Below the pieces are notes generated by a model. That model was given only the letters and a program-made list of their open reading frames with translations, ran no database searches and was not told the DNA's origin. A program made the position numbers and the translations under genes. Of a stretch of 64,000 nt of DNA, positions 44,890 through 55,795 are shown piece after piece (position 1 is the first letter of the stretch; each line of letters opens with the position of its first letter). This DNA is from Lederbergia citrisecunda (GTDB taxonomy: Bacteria; Bacillota; Bacilli; Bacillales; Bacillaceae_C), in assembly GCF_018343695.1 (NCBI RefSeq), contig NZ_JAGYPJ010000001.1, positions 62,001 to 126,000 on the forward strand, in the 5' to 3' direction.

Positions 44890-44936
44890 TTCAAGCCAGA
44901 GAAAAGAATGCTTCTCAAGCTTGAACTTTTTCTTTA
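44890..44936 (+). terminator. Terminator of the secreted protein gene
   Basis: TTCAAGC plus an inner GAGAA pair with TTCTC and GCTTGAA, followed by CTTTTTCTTT. Confidence 0.8.
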
Positions 44937-44981
44937 GATAACCTAATAGTTTTTTTAATTTATTTGTTAGGATGCATCATC

Positions 44982-46349
44982 TTAGAAATCTATCCCAATC
45001 TCCAATTCTTTAAATACTTTATAAGTAGCGTCGTACATTAATAACTCCAAGGTTTCAGGGTTGCTTATCTTTGGATAGGTTACTTTTATAAATTTCCCAT
45101 CTTTTTTAAAGGATAATGCCTCAAGCATTATGTCATTTTCACGATCTATAATTTTTGGAAAGATTGGTAATAAATCTTCCATTTCATAGTATACAACAGT
45201 CTCGTCTGTATTATTAATAATTTCTGCAACTTTAATCAAAGAGTCTGTTTCTAGTATTGCTCCTTGATTGAAAGGGGAAGTGATCTCATTCCACTTATAT
45301 CCGTATTCACCAACTTTTTCGCCCTTATAAGTTGCGATAAACGGTACAATTTTATAGGAATAAGTACTTATTCCTCTTGATATTTCTAGAAATTCATTTA
45401 TTGTTCTATTATCGGTAATTGGATCATATGATGCACCACTATCGTTGCTGTACTGTCTTAAAGGATCTGAAAGATAATTATTTCCATCTGGTCCTAGTGC
45501 AACAACCGACATAAAAAGAAAACTATTATCTGGCATGGCTTTATTTAATGTAATTTCAGTTTTTGTGTTTAACACTAACTTAGATGGAGTTAGATACGCA
45601 TTATTTACGGAAAGGTAATTACCAGAATTGTCCTCTTTAGATGCAAGGCTTGATTTTTTAATATACTCTTTTTCCTTTTGTAAGTTAAAAGTGAAGGACC
45701 AATTGCCCTGGACACCATTAATAGAATGTATGCGAACCTCTAGCTCCGGATTTGTTGGGAAATCATTAGAAGTCTCGAAGTGAAAGATGTCACCTTTTTC
45801 GCGTATTTCTTTGGTTTTCATCCCACCAAAGCCTGAATTACCATTGGAAATACCATCAACCAGGAGCTCAGTTTCTATTGTCGTGTTATCATGTGTACTG
45901 GCAACCTCATCATTAAATTCTACTCGATATGACAATGCCATTTGATGGCTGTCTAAAAATCCCTCTTTTAGAATAACTTTTATCTTCTGGTCTTCTGATT
46001 CTAGTGATAAATCCTTAACTCTTCCTTCAATTGCCATTCTTTTTAACCCATCATCGCCTACAGCATAAAAGATACTATCATCATATGAAAAGTATTCAGT
46101 AGTTTGTTTGCTAGTAATTCCTTCTGCTAACTCAGGTGATTTTGGATAGTTAGTGGCAAATAATATAGCTACAATTACAAAAACAAAAATAGAAGCAATG
46201 CTAACCATTACATGTTGCCTATTAAAGAGCGAATGTTTTTTTTGTTTTCTTACAATAGATATGGCTGTATGGACGGTTTTATTAAGTTTATCAGTTGGTA
46301 TGGCTACATTGTCTACCATACTCTTAATATCTCGTTGAAGCTTTTCCAT
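44982..46349 (-). CDS. Anti-sigma factor with DUF4179-type outer domain
   Basis: A 455-residue single-span protein. The cytoplasmic part is ~50 residues (MEKLQRDIKSMVDNVAIPTDK). The span is about 52-72 (MVSIASIFVFVIVAILFA). The outer part starts with a DUF4179-like region (LKRMAIEGRVKDLSLESEDQ, VILKEGFLDSHQMALSYRV), with a further beta-rich domain (ASKEDNSGNYLSVNNAYLTP) after it. ATG 46349 has GGAGGAG six bases upstream. It overlaps the end of the sigma gene by 26 bases, the usual coupling for a sigma factor and its inhibitor. The inhibitory role is inferred. Confidence 0.78.
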   Translation of the reverse strand: MEKLQRDIKSMVDNVAIPTDKLNKTVHTAISIVRKQKKHSLFNRQHVMVSIASIFVFVIVAILFATNYPKSPELAEGITSKQTTEYFSYDDSIFYAVGDDGLKRMAIEGRVKDLSLESEDQKIKVILKEGFLDSHQMALSYRVEFNDEVASTHDNTTIETELLVDGISNGNSGFGGMKTKEIREKGDIFHFETSNDFPTNPELEVRIHSINGVQGNWSFTFNLQKEKEYIKKSSLASKEDNSGNYLSVNNAYLTPSKLVLNTKTEITLNKAMPDNSFLFMSVVALGPDGNNYLSDPLRQYSNDSGASYDPITDNRTINEFLEISRGISTYSYKIVPFIATYKGEKVGEYGYKWNEITSPFNQGAILETDSLIKVAEIINNTDETVVYYEMEDLLPIFPKIIDRENDIMLEALSFKKDGKFIKVTYPKISNPETLELLMYDATYKVFKELEIGIDF

Positions 46350-46869
46350 ATGTATCTCCTCCATTTTCAAGTTTTACCTTAACTAATTGAAGGGTGCGAT
46401 GTAGTTGGGATTTAATTGTTCCTTCAGGCTTACTAAGTATTTCCGATATTTCTGAAATAGAATAGCCATAATAAAAACGCAATAATAATAAAGTTTTTTG
46501 CTGAGGTTTAAGTTGCTCGAATACAAGATTTATGTCCATTGTTATAATCGAATTATTTTCCTCATTTCGTCCGGGGTCAAACCATTCGGGTTCTAGAACA
46601 ATTACGTCCTTTTTCTTTCTTATATGATCTATAGCAGTGTTTATTAGAATGCGAGTTATCCAAGTTGCGAAGTATTTAATATCCTTTAATCTTTTAAAAG
46701 ATTGATAACCCTTTATGATTGCTTCTTGTACGATGTCTAATGCGTCTTGCTCATTTCTTACATATGAAAAGGCAACCTTATAAAGTTTTTCCTGTTCTTT
46801 TTTGATTAGTGTTTCGAAGGAAACCTCTTCAGAATCTGAATTCTGATAAAATGATTTGAAAATAGACAT
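46324..46869 (-). CDS. ECF sigma factor, SigV/SigM-like
   Basis: A 181-residue ECF sigma factor. Region 2 is LYKVAFSYVRNEQDALDIVQEAIIK with ATWITRILINTAIDHIRK, and region 4 is LKPQQKTLLLLRFYYGYSIS followed by EISEILSKPEGTIKSQLHRT. The DIVQEAI core-binding stretch and the AIDHIRK helix are close to SigV. ATG 46869 has GGGAGGGG upstream; a second in-frame ATG at 46887 has none. Upstream, GGAAC and TGTCTAA boxes 17 bases apart (complement of 46958-46987) could be an autoregulated promoter. Confidence 0.88.
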   Translation of the reverse strand: MSIFKSFYQNSDSEEVSFETLIKKEQEKLYKVAFSYVRNEQDALDIVQEAIIKGYQSFKRLKDIKYFATWITRILINTAIDHIRKKKDVIVLEPEWFDPGRNEENNSIITMDINLVFEQLKPQQKTLLLLRFYYGYSISEISEILSKPEGTIKSQLHRTLQLVKVKLENGGDTYGKASTRY

Positions 46870-47198
46870 TGGACCCCTCCCTTTCATTTGGCATTATTTT
46901 ACTATGAATCCATCCGTATAGACATTGTTGGTTAGCCGTCTCCAAACGTGACTACTTATTAGACAAATTTGGGGTTAGAATCGTTCCATTATTTTTGTTT
47001 ATTGTCGTAATGGTTTTTATTAAAGTAACATCTGTTTATCTTCAATTAAGAGATCTCGCCTTTATTTTTAAAGGGCGGGTTAATGTACAAGGCATATTCT
47101 AGTGTGAAAAGCATAACTCTTTATATAGCTGTTTTAAGCAATATTGCTGCTTTTTATCGAATTACAATATTGATTTTTTCGGTTGAGGAGGATTTTAT
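46870..47198. other. Intergenic region with a candidate ECF promoter
   Basis: Holds the possible GGAAC-N17-TGTCTAA promoter for the sigma operon (complement of 46958-46987). Nothing else was identified before the small peptide gene at 47203. Confidence 0.35.
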
Positions 47199-47202
47199 AT
47201 GG

Positions 47203-47274
47203 ATGGTATGGCTCGCAGTACTTATTATTATTGGGAATAAATCATTTATAAAGAAAAAATACGGGTTGAACTAA
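47203..47274 (+). CDS. Tiny single-span basic membrane peptide (family member 1)
   Basis: A 23-residue peptide, MVWLAVLIIIGNKSFIKKKY plus GLN, from ATG 47203. GAGGAGG lies about 11 bases upstream, or seven bases from ATG 47199 in another frame. A clear terminator follows. Bases, ribosome binding site and terminator all align with the locus at 60541, so this is a conserved small-gene module. Here a short deletion near the start has shifted the first ATG out of frame. The longer frame from 47083 is not supported. Confidence 0.5.
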   Translation: MVWLAVLIIIGNKSFIKKKYGLN

Positions 47275-47297
47275 TTGGGAGTTATGCTTCAAGATCT

Positions 47298-47322
47298 GGC
47301 TGCTAAAATGCAGCCTTTTTCT
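47298..47322 (+). terminator. Terminator of the tiny peptide gene
   Basis: GGCTGC pairs with GCAGCC around TAAAAT, followed by TTTTTCTT. Matches the hairpin at 60658. Confidence 0.82.
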
Positions 47323-47409
47323 TATTTAACTAACGGATAGTTGAACATGCAGGTATTTTTGAAAGGATATCGAAGTAATTAATATACATTATAAGGGGTG
47401 TGAGGCAAC

Positions 47410-47604
47410 TTGTTTTATGAAAGCTTCAGTTCAGCTATTTATGCTTTATTATTTTGGTGGGCAATATTTCTCTTATTTCAAAGAATAAATAATCGCTACC
47501 CGAAAAGTAATACTTGGAAAAAAGACATTATTTTAACACTTATCCAAAGTATAGTAGTTACTTTAATTTTATCTCCTTTATTGGCTATTTTCCTTAGAAA
47601 GTGA
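47410..47604 (+). CDS. Small two-span membrane protein
   Basis: The 64-residue product has two hydrophobic spans (IYALLFWWAIFLLF and IILTLIQSIVVTLILSPLLA) separated by a polar loop RINNRYPKSNTWKK, ending LRK. TTG 47410 lies five bases after GAGG. No family recognised. Its look is that of other small Bacillus membrane proteins. Confidence 0.55.
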   Translation: MFYESFSSAIYALLFWWAIFLLFQRINNRYPKSNTWKKDIILTLIQSIVVTLILSPLLAIFLRK

Positions 47605-48333
47605 ATTAAATATCTAATCAAGTCAAAACGAGAAGATGCTAATACTTAATACGATGATTTGCTTAGCAATCCTTCTTTTTTACTACTTTCATAGAAAGTT
47701 ATTTTAAAGATAAAGTTCAAAAATGAATGGAATTCTCTAAATGTTTATTGTTCTAACCAAGGTTAAATGGTGGTTTTTTTTTGAGAAAGTATATGAATTT
47801 ATTTTTGCTTTATCATATTTATTTTCATTACTTACTTTATATCTATTGCATTAAAAGGTGATGTTAAAGAAATCAAAAAAGCAGTTTCTTCTTTGAATCA
47901 ACCATTAACAACAATTGGCTGGTGAAGAATATATTGGTCATATGATGGAATAAGTGAATATGTACAAAGATAAAATACTTTCTGATATGAATGTGAATTA
48001 AAAAGCTCTTATACTACCTAAATGGTGATAGAGTTGAAGATTAGAGCTTTCATTGTGGCGGTTTTTACTTACTCCTAACTATTTTTGAATACTACTCGCC
48101 CACGTAACCAGCACCTTCCAATGTAGTATCGACAACAAAAGTAAAAGAAGAACTGCCGTTAAAGTCTATCAAAATTGATGATTTTACTCCTATCTTTTAG
48201 GAAAATTGTTAGGAGTTTGTCCTTGCTAAAGAAATATAGTTCATCTGATTTCCTGTCTAACAAATCATAACCTCAATTCTCTCTTACTTTCAAAATATAG
48301 TTTAACGAGATAGAAATCCATATCTTCAACTTT
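47605..48333. other. Gene-free region with remnants
   Basis: A frame near 47850-47925 (SIALKGDVKEIKKAVSSLNQ) reads like protein but has no start and stops at TGA, so it may be a decayed small gene. A hairpin ACTCCTA...TAGGAGT occurs at about 48185-48217. TTCATTGTGGCGG near 48049 also occurs at 41791. Confidence 0.4.
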
Positions 48334-48732
48334 TTAATTGTATTCAGTTACGTTAATTAAATTTCCATTAATATCGTAAAAATCCATACAATAAGCCCAG
48401 CCTTCATCTGTAAAACTAGCAATTTGTATTTTTGCTTCTATTAATTTGTCTCGCAACAAGTGTATATCATTGGTTTTAAAGCATAAGACAGGCATTTGTA
48501 CAACATTTTTAGTAAAGTGAATGTTTGTACTTTCATTTGTTTTCCATAGGAGAAATAAAGGCCTGTTATCAGCATCATTTTCTTGGTCTAAACAGAGAAA
48601 AGCCATTTGGTCATGGTTTGGCCTTCCATGAAGATGAAAACCAAGATGATTAGTGTACCATTCGATAGATTCTTCCACATCTTTAACAGGAATTTGAATA
48701 TGATCTAATGAATCAATATGTTTTTGCAACAA
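48334..48732 (-). CDS. VOC-family (glyoxalase-fold) protein
   Basis: A 132-residue single-module VOC protein. The first half starts IDSLDHIQIPVKDVEESIEW and continues YTNHLGFHLHGRP; the second half ends WAYCMDFYDINGNLINVTEY. His in DHIQIPV and the Asp/Asn loop are the usual ligand positions. The start is TTG 48732, after AGGTAG. The function is unknown; relatives include glyoxalase I, fosfomycin and bleomycin resistance proteins. Confidence 0.85.
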   Translation of the reverse strand: MLQKHIDSLDHIQIPVKDVEESIEWYTNHLGFHLHGRPNHDQMAFLCLDQENDADNRPLFLLWKTNESTNIHFTKNVVQMPVLCFKTNDIHLLRDKLIEAKIQIASFTDEGWAYCMDFYDINGNLINVTEYN

Positions 48733-49345
48733 ACTTAACTACCTATATCCGATAAATATACATATGCTTATATTCTATTTACTTTAATAATTCACCTTTA
48801 ATCGATGATAAATATTAATCAGTATTTACATTATTCATTACTAATATATATCGTCTGTCTCTCCTTTAAATTATTCCAGCCCGAGTGCTTTATTCTTTTG
48901 GAGATCCTTAGTACCATTTTGAACGATTCACAATCGGGATATTCTTTTTCTCTGTTCCCCGAAGTTTTCCTTTTCATTTTTAACTTCGTTCGATTAATAC
49001 TTTTCATCTTTTGTTGCATTTCCATCAATCAATCCAAAATCAGAACATATTCATTTTATATATTGTGATTCTAATGTAGAAGAAAGAATAGTAAAGAAAA
49101 AGGCAATTGGTCATCTATACGTTAAAATGGCGAATTTATTCAGTTTTTTTTTAGTGGCTAAAAAACACTAAAATACTTGCCGCAGCTTGTGGAATGCAGT
49201 CTATGAATAAGAAGAAAAACAACAGACTTTGTTATTGCAAGGATCAATTTCGTTTAAGAACAATCTTTCATTACCGAACGATTTTAATAAGAAGGTTTAA
49301 TGGAACAGTATGTAGAATAATTTATCTAGAAATGGAGGGGGATAT
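48733..49345. other. Gene-free region
   Basis: Two overlapping opposite frames lie at 48805-49068 (plus) and 48831-49028 (minus). Neither has a ribosome binding site or a motif I know. The rest is AT-rich with no hairpin of note. Confidence 0.4.
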
Positions 49346-49762
49346 ATGGAAAAGGTAGAACAGGAAATATATCTTAAGAATTTTCTTCAAGTAAGACTTG
49401 TATCAGATTTTAATAAATCAAAAATGTATTATCAAAATATCCTAGGATTTAGTGTAGATGGTTGGGGACATGCAGAACGTGGAAATAACCTTGGCTTTAT
49501 CCTTCAACAAGCTAAGCATCCTGGTGATGTAAGACCCAACGCAAAACCAGACAATATTCAGTGGGAAGGAAAAAATAGTGGATGGGATTCATATTTTTAC
49601 TCTAATTTTGAGGGTGTTGGGAAGTTGTATGAGGAATTTAAGTCAAAAGGTGCTATTATTGCATACGGACCAAAAATTGAGACTATGGGAAATGGGCAAT
49701 GGAAAGAATTTGCTGTTAAAGATTTAGATGGCTATGTAATGGTATTTGGTGGTAGTGATTAA
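49346..49762 (+). CDS. VOC-family protein, bleomycin-resistance-like
   Basis: A 138-residue single-module VOC protein: FLQVRLVSDFNKSKMYYQNI and LGFSVDGWGHAERG in the first half, then WDSYFYSNFEGVGKLYEEFK and EFAVKDLDGYVMVFG in the second. This is the glyoxalase/bleomycin-resistance style in which a dimer forms the binding cleft. GGAGGGGGA precedes ATG 49346 and a terminator follows. The ligand is unknown. Confidence 0.85.
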   Translation: MEKVEQEIYLKNFLQVRLVSDFNKSKMYYQNILGFSVDGWGHAERGNNLGFILQQAKHPGDVRPNAKPDNIQWEGKNSGWDSYFYSNFEGVGKLYEEFKSKGAIIAYGPKIETMGNGQWKEFAVKDLDGYVMVFGGSD

Positions 49763-49779
49763 ATTATTAAACTAACAAG

Positions 49780-49809
49780 TGCGTTTCTATAAATGGAGAC
49801 GCATTTTTC
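49780..49809 (+). terminator. Terminator after the VOC gene
   Basis: TGCGTTTC pairs with GAGACGCA across an eight-base loop, followed by TTTTTCTT. Confidence 0.82.
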
Positions 49810-49980
49810 TTATTTATGTAACGGTGTAGGTTGAACAAAAAGTAACGGAACTTGGGTACACAAAAGATGTCCCCTTACATAGCATGTAATTAGGAGTTAT
49901 GCCTCGGGTAAAAGCAGTAAAAAATTTATTATTCGTACTCAAAAGGGGGCGAAATAATCGATTTAGATTGGTTTAGTTCT

Positions 49981-50529
49981 TTGTTAATTGTGAATATGAT
50001 AGGGATAAGTACAAATCTTGATAATACGTCTGTAGGAATTGCCTATGGGCTCAAAAATACCCATATTCCTTTCTGGTTTAATATGATTGTTAATTCTATC
50101 GGATTCTGTTTTGCCCTAATTGGGGCTTATTCGGGTTCTATGATTTCACAATTTATTTCTCCGAGAGAAGCAGGTATATTATCTTGTTGTGTTTTGTTTG
50201 GTATTGGTATATTCATCATTTATAGTGAATATTGTTTTTTGGTTTGTGGTAATAAACTAGAAGTAAAGGTGGGGAAAATTGGTATCCGACAAGCTATTTT
50301 CCTTGGATTTGCCCTATCTTTTACAAATATTGCAAGTGGTTTTGGATTAACCGTTATAAACGAATCGATGATCTGGCTAACAATAATCAGTATCACTATT
50401 TGGGGGTATATTGCCATTTGGTTTGGAAATGTAGTTGGTAATAGAATAGTTACAAAAATACTAGGTAAATACTCTTCCCTCATAGGTGGGCTTATATTAA
50501 TCACTCTTGCACTAAAGCAAATTTTATAA
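49981..50529 (+). CDS. MntP/YtaF-like membrane transporter
   Basis: The 182-residue product has six membrane spans and the family pattern of two repeats around ISTNLDNTSVGIAYGLKN and ALSFTNIASGFGLTVI (ending LIGGLILITLALKQ), as in MntP manganese exporters and YtaF. The Asp in NLDN is conserved. TTG 49981 is the first standard start, but it lacks a ribosome binding site. GGGGG at 49945-49949 instead points to codon ATC 49957, giving IDLDWFSS before it. The true start may have been an ATG that changed, or translation is unusual. The substrate is inferred, probably a divalent metal. Confidence 0.72.
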   Translation: MLIVNMIGISTNLDNTSVGIAYGLKNTHIPFWFNMIVNSIGFCFALIGAYSGSMISQFISPREAGILSCCVLFGIGIFIIYSEYCFLVCGNKLEVKVGKIGIRQAIFLGFALSFTNIASGFGLTVINESMIWLTIISITIWGYIAIWFGNVVGNRIVTKILGKYSSLIGGLILITLALKQIL

Positions 50530-50570
50530 ATTTTTTTTCTTACCCATATACATGGAAAATGTAATAAAAA

Positions 50571-50705
50571 ATATTATACAAAAACGTTACTCGAATTAGC
50601 ATTACTTCAGTAGAGCTCACTAGTTCTCAAGAGTCGCAGTTGAAAAAGATAGTAGAATATGCAAATAATTGAGATATTAAGATTAAAGAAGAAATTATGA
50701 AGTAA
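50571..50705 (+). pseudogene. C-terminal tail of a polymorphic (contact-dependent) toxin
   Basis: In one frame the DNA reads NVTRISITSVELTSSQESQL, then KKIVEYANN, a TGA, then DIKIKEEIMK and TAA. The pattern V-x-LTxxQ...IVxYA is one I associate with the ends of polymorphic toxin domains. It has no start and an internal stop. It stands directly before the immunity-like gene at 50720, as toxin genes do. Confidence 0.5.
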
Positions 50706-50719
50706 TAGGGTGAACAGAC

Positions 50720-51034
50720 TTGAGAACCAATCATGGAATTGCTTCAATTTTTAGTGATTTAGAGGGTAATTTGATTATTATTCCAAATAGTAGATCAAAA
50801 AAATATGAAGGTTCGTTATCTCAGGTAGATACAGTATTTAAGTTGAACTCACCTTTCTCTGATAGCGAATTAGAGGGGAAATTAAACAAAGCTCTCGATT
50901 TATTTGATGTCTTGACCCCTGATGAAGAAAGTAAAGAGTCAGTTATTGAAAAAGTATTAGGGATAAAGGGGTATTCCAAAGCTACAAAAAGTCTTAAATA
51001 TGTATCTATTTATTGGAATGAACATGAAGGCTAA
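50720..51034 (+). CDS. CdiI-like immunity protein, truncated by an in-frame stop
   Basis: A 104-residue product with the look of CdiI/DUF1436-type immunity proteins: SKKYEGSLSQVDTVFKLNSP, SDSELEGKLNKALDLFD, LLGV-like KVLGIKGYSKATKSLKYVSI and YWNEHEG. Then TAA (51032) falls where a Tyr would be expected. The frame goes on for 44 family-like codons (to 51169), including NHPLGKLANEIKKAIEISKL. TTG 50720 has GGGTGA upstream. The truncated product probably does not work. The family call is from pattern memory. Confidence 0.6.
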   Translation: MRTNHGIASIFSDLEGNLIIIPNSRSKKYEGSLSQVDTVFKLNSPFSDSELEGKLNKALDLFDVLTPDEESKESVIEKVLGIKGYSKATKSLKYVSIYWNEHEG

Positions 51035-51169
51035 ACAGTTGAGCTCTATGAAAAATCCAAAAGAGGTTATACTATCATTGAGGAAAAAATATTAGAAGTA
51101 CCCAAAAATCACCCTCTTGGAAAATTGGCCAATGAGATTAAAAAGGCTATAGAAATATCTAAACTGTAA
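51035..51169 (+). pseudogene. Detached C-terminal part of the immunity-like gene
   Basis: Same frame as 50720-51034 after its TAA: TVELYEKSKRGYTIIEEKIL then EVPKNHPLGKLANEIKKAIE. The last helix (LGKLANEIKKALE-like) is the typical family ending. There are no further stops, so the change is likely recent. Confidence 0.65.
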
Positions 51170-51193
51170 ACTTCAGTTAATAAGAAAAGGACT

Positions 51194-51222
51194 AACTCCT
51201 GCAGAAATCTGCAGGAGTTTAG
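51194..51222 (+). terminator. Hairpin after the immunity-like gene
   Basis: A 12-base perfect stem AACTCCTGCAGA with TCTGCAGGAGTT, loop of two, followed by only TTAG; probably a terminator of modest strength. A second hairpin (AGTCAAC with GTTGGCT, then TTTTT) is at 51328-51351. Confidence 0.6.
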
Positions 51223-51412
51223 AAGGCAATAAACCTATCGAAGTATGGATTACTTCATAAAGAAAGCCTTGAGATTAGCAATTAATTAATCAATCTTAAC
51301 TTTCCTAAACGCTAACTATTACGAAGAAGTCAACAATTTGTTGGCTTTTTCTAATTAACTTAAAGGGTGAGAAGAAGAGTGACATGTAAGTGTGTTTTTA
51401 AATCAACCCGTT

Positions 51413-52033
51413 TTAAGACTGATTAATAAAGGATGATAAAAACTTGGTAAAAAGATAATGGATTGTCTCTTGTTTAATTAAAATAATGATACCTAATCCT
51501 ATGAAAATAAAAGGTACAATAATGTGACCTTTACTTTGTAGAGTGTAAGCTATTAACGGTTGGTGAGCTAATAAATATCCTAGATAGCACCATACTGCTA
51601 ATAGAATAATGAAAATAACCACAATCAACATAATATTAAAAAGGCTATTGGTTGCTAAAAATGGAATGTAAACACCGAGATTATCACCACCATTTGCAAT
51701 TGTGATTGTAGCAGTGTTTATTATCCAAACTAATCTAATAGATGTCACTCCTCTAAATAGGGGCGCTGCGATCAGTGATTTTATGCCAATATAAATAGGA
51801 ACTAATCCAAGTATCCCTAGCCACTCTTTAGGAATGAGCATAGCCCCACATGCTCCAATTAAACTTAATGTAAGAAGAATAATAAATCCAAGACAATGTC
51901 CAGCCACAACATTAAGTTTCTGTTCCGTTGTCTTTGCTTGTGAAAACCAAGTAATCAGCAGGAAGACGTCGTCAATATTCGTTGCAGTAAAAAGCACGAT
52001 AGTAGAAGCAATAATAGATAACATATTATCCAA
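51413..52033 (-). CDS. cadD: Cadmium resistance transporter, CadD family
   Basis: A 206-residue membrane protein with five or six spans, the usual CadD length. Family marks are FTATNIDDVFLLITWFSQA near the start with the acidic pair, AGHCLGFIILLTLSLIGACG, GLVPIYIGIKSL and the central ITIANGGDNLGVYIPF with a second GDN acid, all expected for cation export. The start is TTG 52033, with AAAGGAA about five bases upstream. Metal specificity (cadmium or another ion) is inferred. Confidence 0.87.
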   Translation of the reverse strand: MDNMLSIIASTIVLFTATNIDDVFLLITWFSQAKTTEQKLNVVAGHCLGFIILLTLSLIGACGAMLIPKEWLGILGLVPIYIGIKSLIAAPLFRGVTSIRLVWIINTATITIANGGDNLGVYIPFLATNSLFNIMLIVVIFIILLAVWCYLGYLLAHQPLIAYTLQSKGHIIVPFIFIGLGIIILIKQETIHYLFTKFLSSFINQS

Positions 52034-52595
52034 ACGATTCCTTTCTGTAAAAGGTTGTTATCATTTTCAGGGGTAATATTAATATATTTTTTTAATATAG
52101 ATATATGAGAACAAACGGCAAGGAGTGGTGTAATAAGATTCCTGCCAGGAAGAAGGATGTAACGCTTTGTTTGTTGTAGTAATTAACGTACGAAACAGGT
52201 TAAAGGGATAAGCATACAAGTATTTTTTTTTTTGAAAGTCAGTTTGTAAGAATATATGATAAACGGGGTAAAAATTTGATGAACTATCTGGAAATAATGA
52301 AATGGAAAGGTTACATATTTTTGAAAGAATTATAGGAAACAGATCAACTTAATAAAACTGGACAATATAGGGGGAAAGAAAGGTAATCCACTTCAGAAAT
52401 ATTAATACTTTGTACAATAATGTGCTTAAACTACACCAGTTTTTTATTAACGAAGCAATTATTTAATAAGAGCTTGATATCTCATATTAATACAAGGTAT
52501 TTTTGAAAAAAACAGATTAAATGGAAAAAATTGACTTTATCCATATTCATTGTGGGTTAAAAGGTATTGAGTTGATTTCGAGGGGGGAGCTGGGG
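52034..52595. other. Gene-free region upstream of the rph leader
   Basis: AT-rich with no gene. It should contain the promoters of cadD (minus) and rph (plus). TTGACT at about 52529 could be a -35 for rph, but no matching -10 is clear. Confidence 0.4.
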
Positions 52596-52633
52596 CATTA
52601 GCTTACTTTATGGTAAGGTCTAGCTATTTTTTT
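52596..52633 (+). terminator. Leader terminator upstream of rph
   Basis: CTTAC pairs with GTAAG and TAG with CTA around TTTATG, followed by ATTTTTTT. It lies 112 bases before rph with no gene upstream on this strand. An alternative pairing exists between the AGCT at 52588 and the later AGCTs. This fits conditional termination of the resistance gene. Confidence 0.6.
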
Positions 52634-52732
52634 GAATTCTTCCTAATTTAATTATAGCATTTAGAAAATGGTTAATATAGACTTTTTATGCTCATTTACT
52701 GCTGCTAAAATCAATAGAACATTAATGTTTAG

Positions 52733-55405
<2,673 letters not shown>

Positions 55406-55496
55406 TTGCTGAATACCTTACAGTATGAAAGATGTTATATTGAAATGTTTATCTTTTGTTATTGAATAATTATTTTTATGTTTTAAGGTTTTTTGT

Positions 55497-55714
55497 TCAA
55501 CTAAAGGGGGCGTTAATCGAAGGATTAACGCTTTTTTTGTTGAAGTTATTAAGAGAAACGTGGCAGTTAAGTGGAATAGTAGCGAATAAATAGAAACTTA
55601 TGATGATGGAAATAACTGTTCCAGCCCAAGTCCAAAAATCATCAGCGTGTTTCAATCCTATTACCCAAAATACTTCAAAAAAAGCAGCCACAATTTAATC
55701 CAGTTTTTGTTCAT
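55497..55714 (-). pseudogene. Broken SMR-family guanidinium exporter gene
   Basis: ATG 55714, behind a strong GGAGGTG, encodes MNKNWIK, after which the frame slips. The next frame gives [20 protein letters not shown] and [14 protein letters not shown], the first one and a half helices of a small multidrug resistance (Gdx/SugE-type) protein with its key Glu. Then homology ends in FATIPLNCH and runs into the rph terminator. The last ~70 residues are missing. The guanidine-I riboswitch just upstream supports a former guanidinium exporter. Confidence 0.85.
55510..55539 (+). terminator. Terminator downstream of rph
   Basis: GCGTTAATC pairs with GATTAACGC around GAAG, followed by TTTTTTTG. Confidence 0.85.
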
Positions 55715-55753
55715 CTATATGACACCTCCGGTTTTATTTTTCTCCAAAAAGTC

Positions 55754-55795
55754 AAAAAAGCCTGAGAGAAAACTGTAAAACCATTTCTCCCATGC
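55754..55795 (-). terminator. Expression-platform terminator of the guanidine riboswitch
   Basis: On the minus strand GGGAGAAA pairs with TTTTCTCTC and GC with GC, followed by TTTTTTG. The first arm is the end of the aptamer, so guanidine binding would prevent it. Confidence 0.75.

Noticed and set aside
48805-49068. Overlapping plus and minus frames between VOC genes
   Set aside because: No start signals, no recognisable motif on either strand.
52560-52640. Canonical rifamycin-associated element upstream of rph
   Set aside because: GGGGC is present, but I could not find the full inverted repeat known from actinobacteria; only a terminator-like hairpin is supported.
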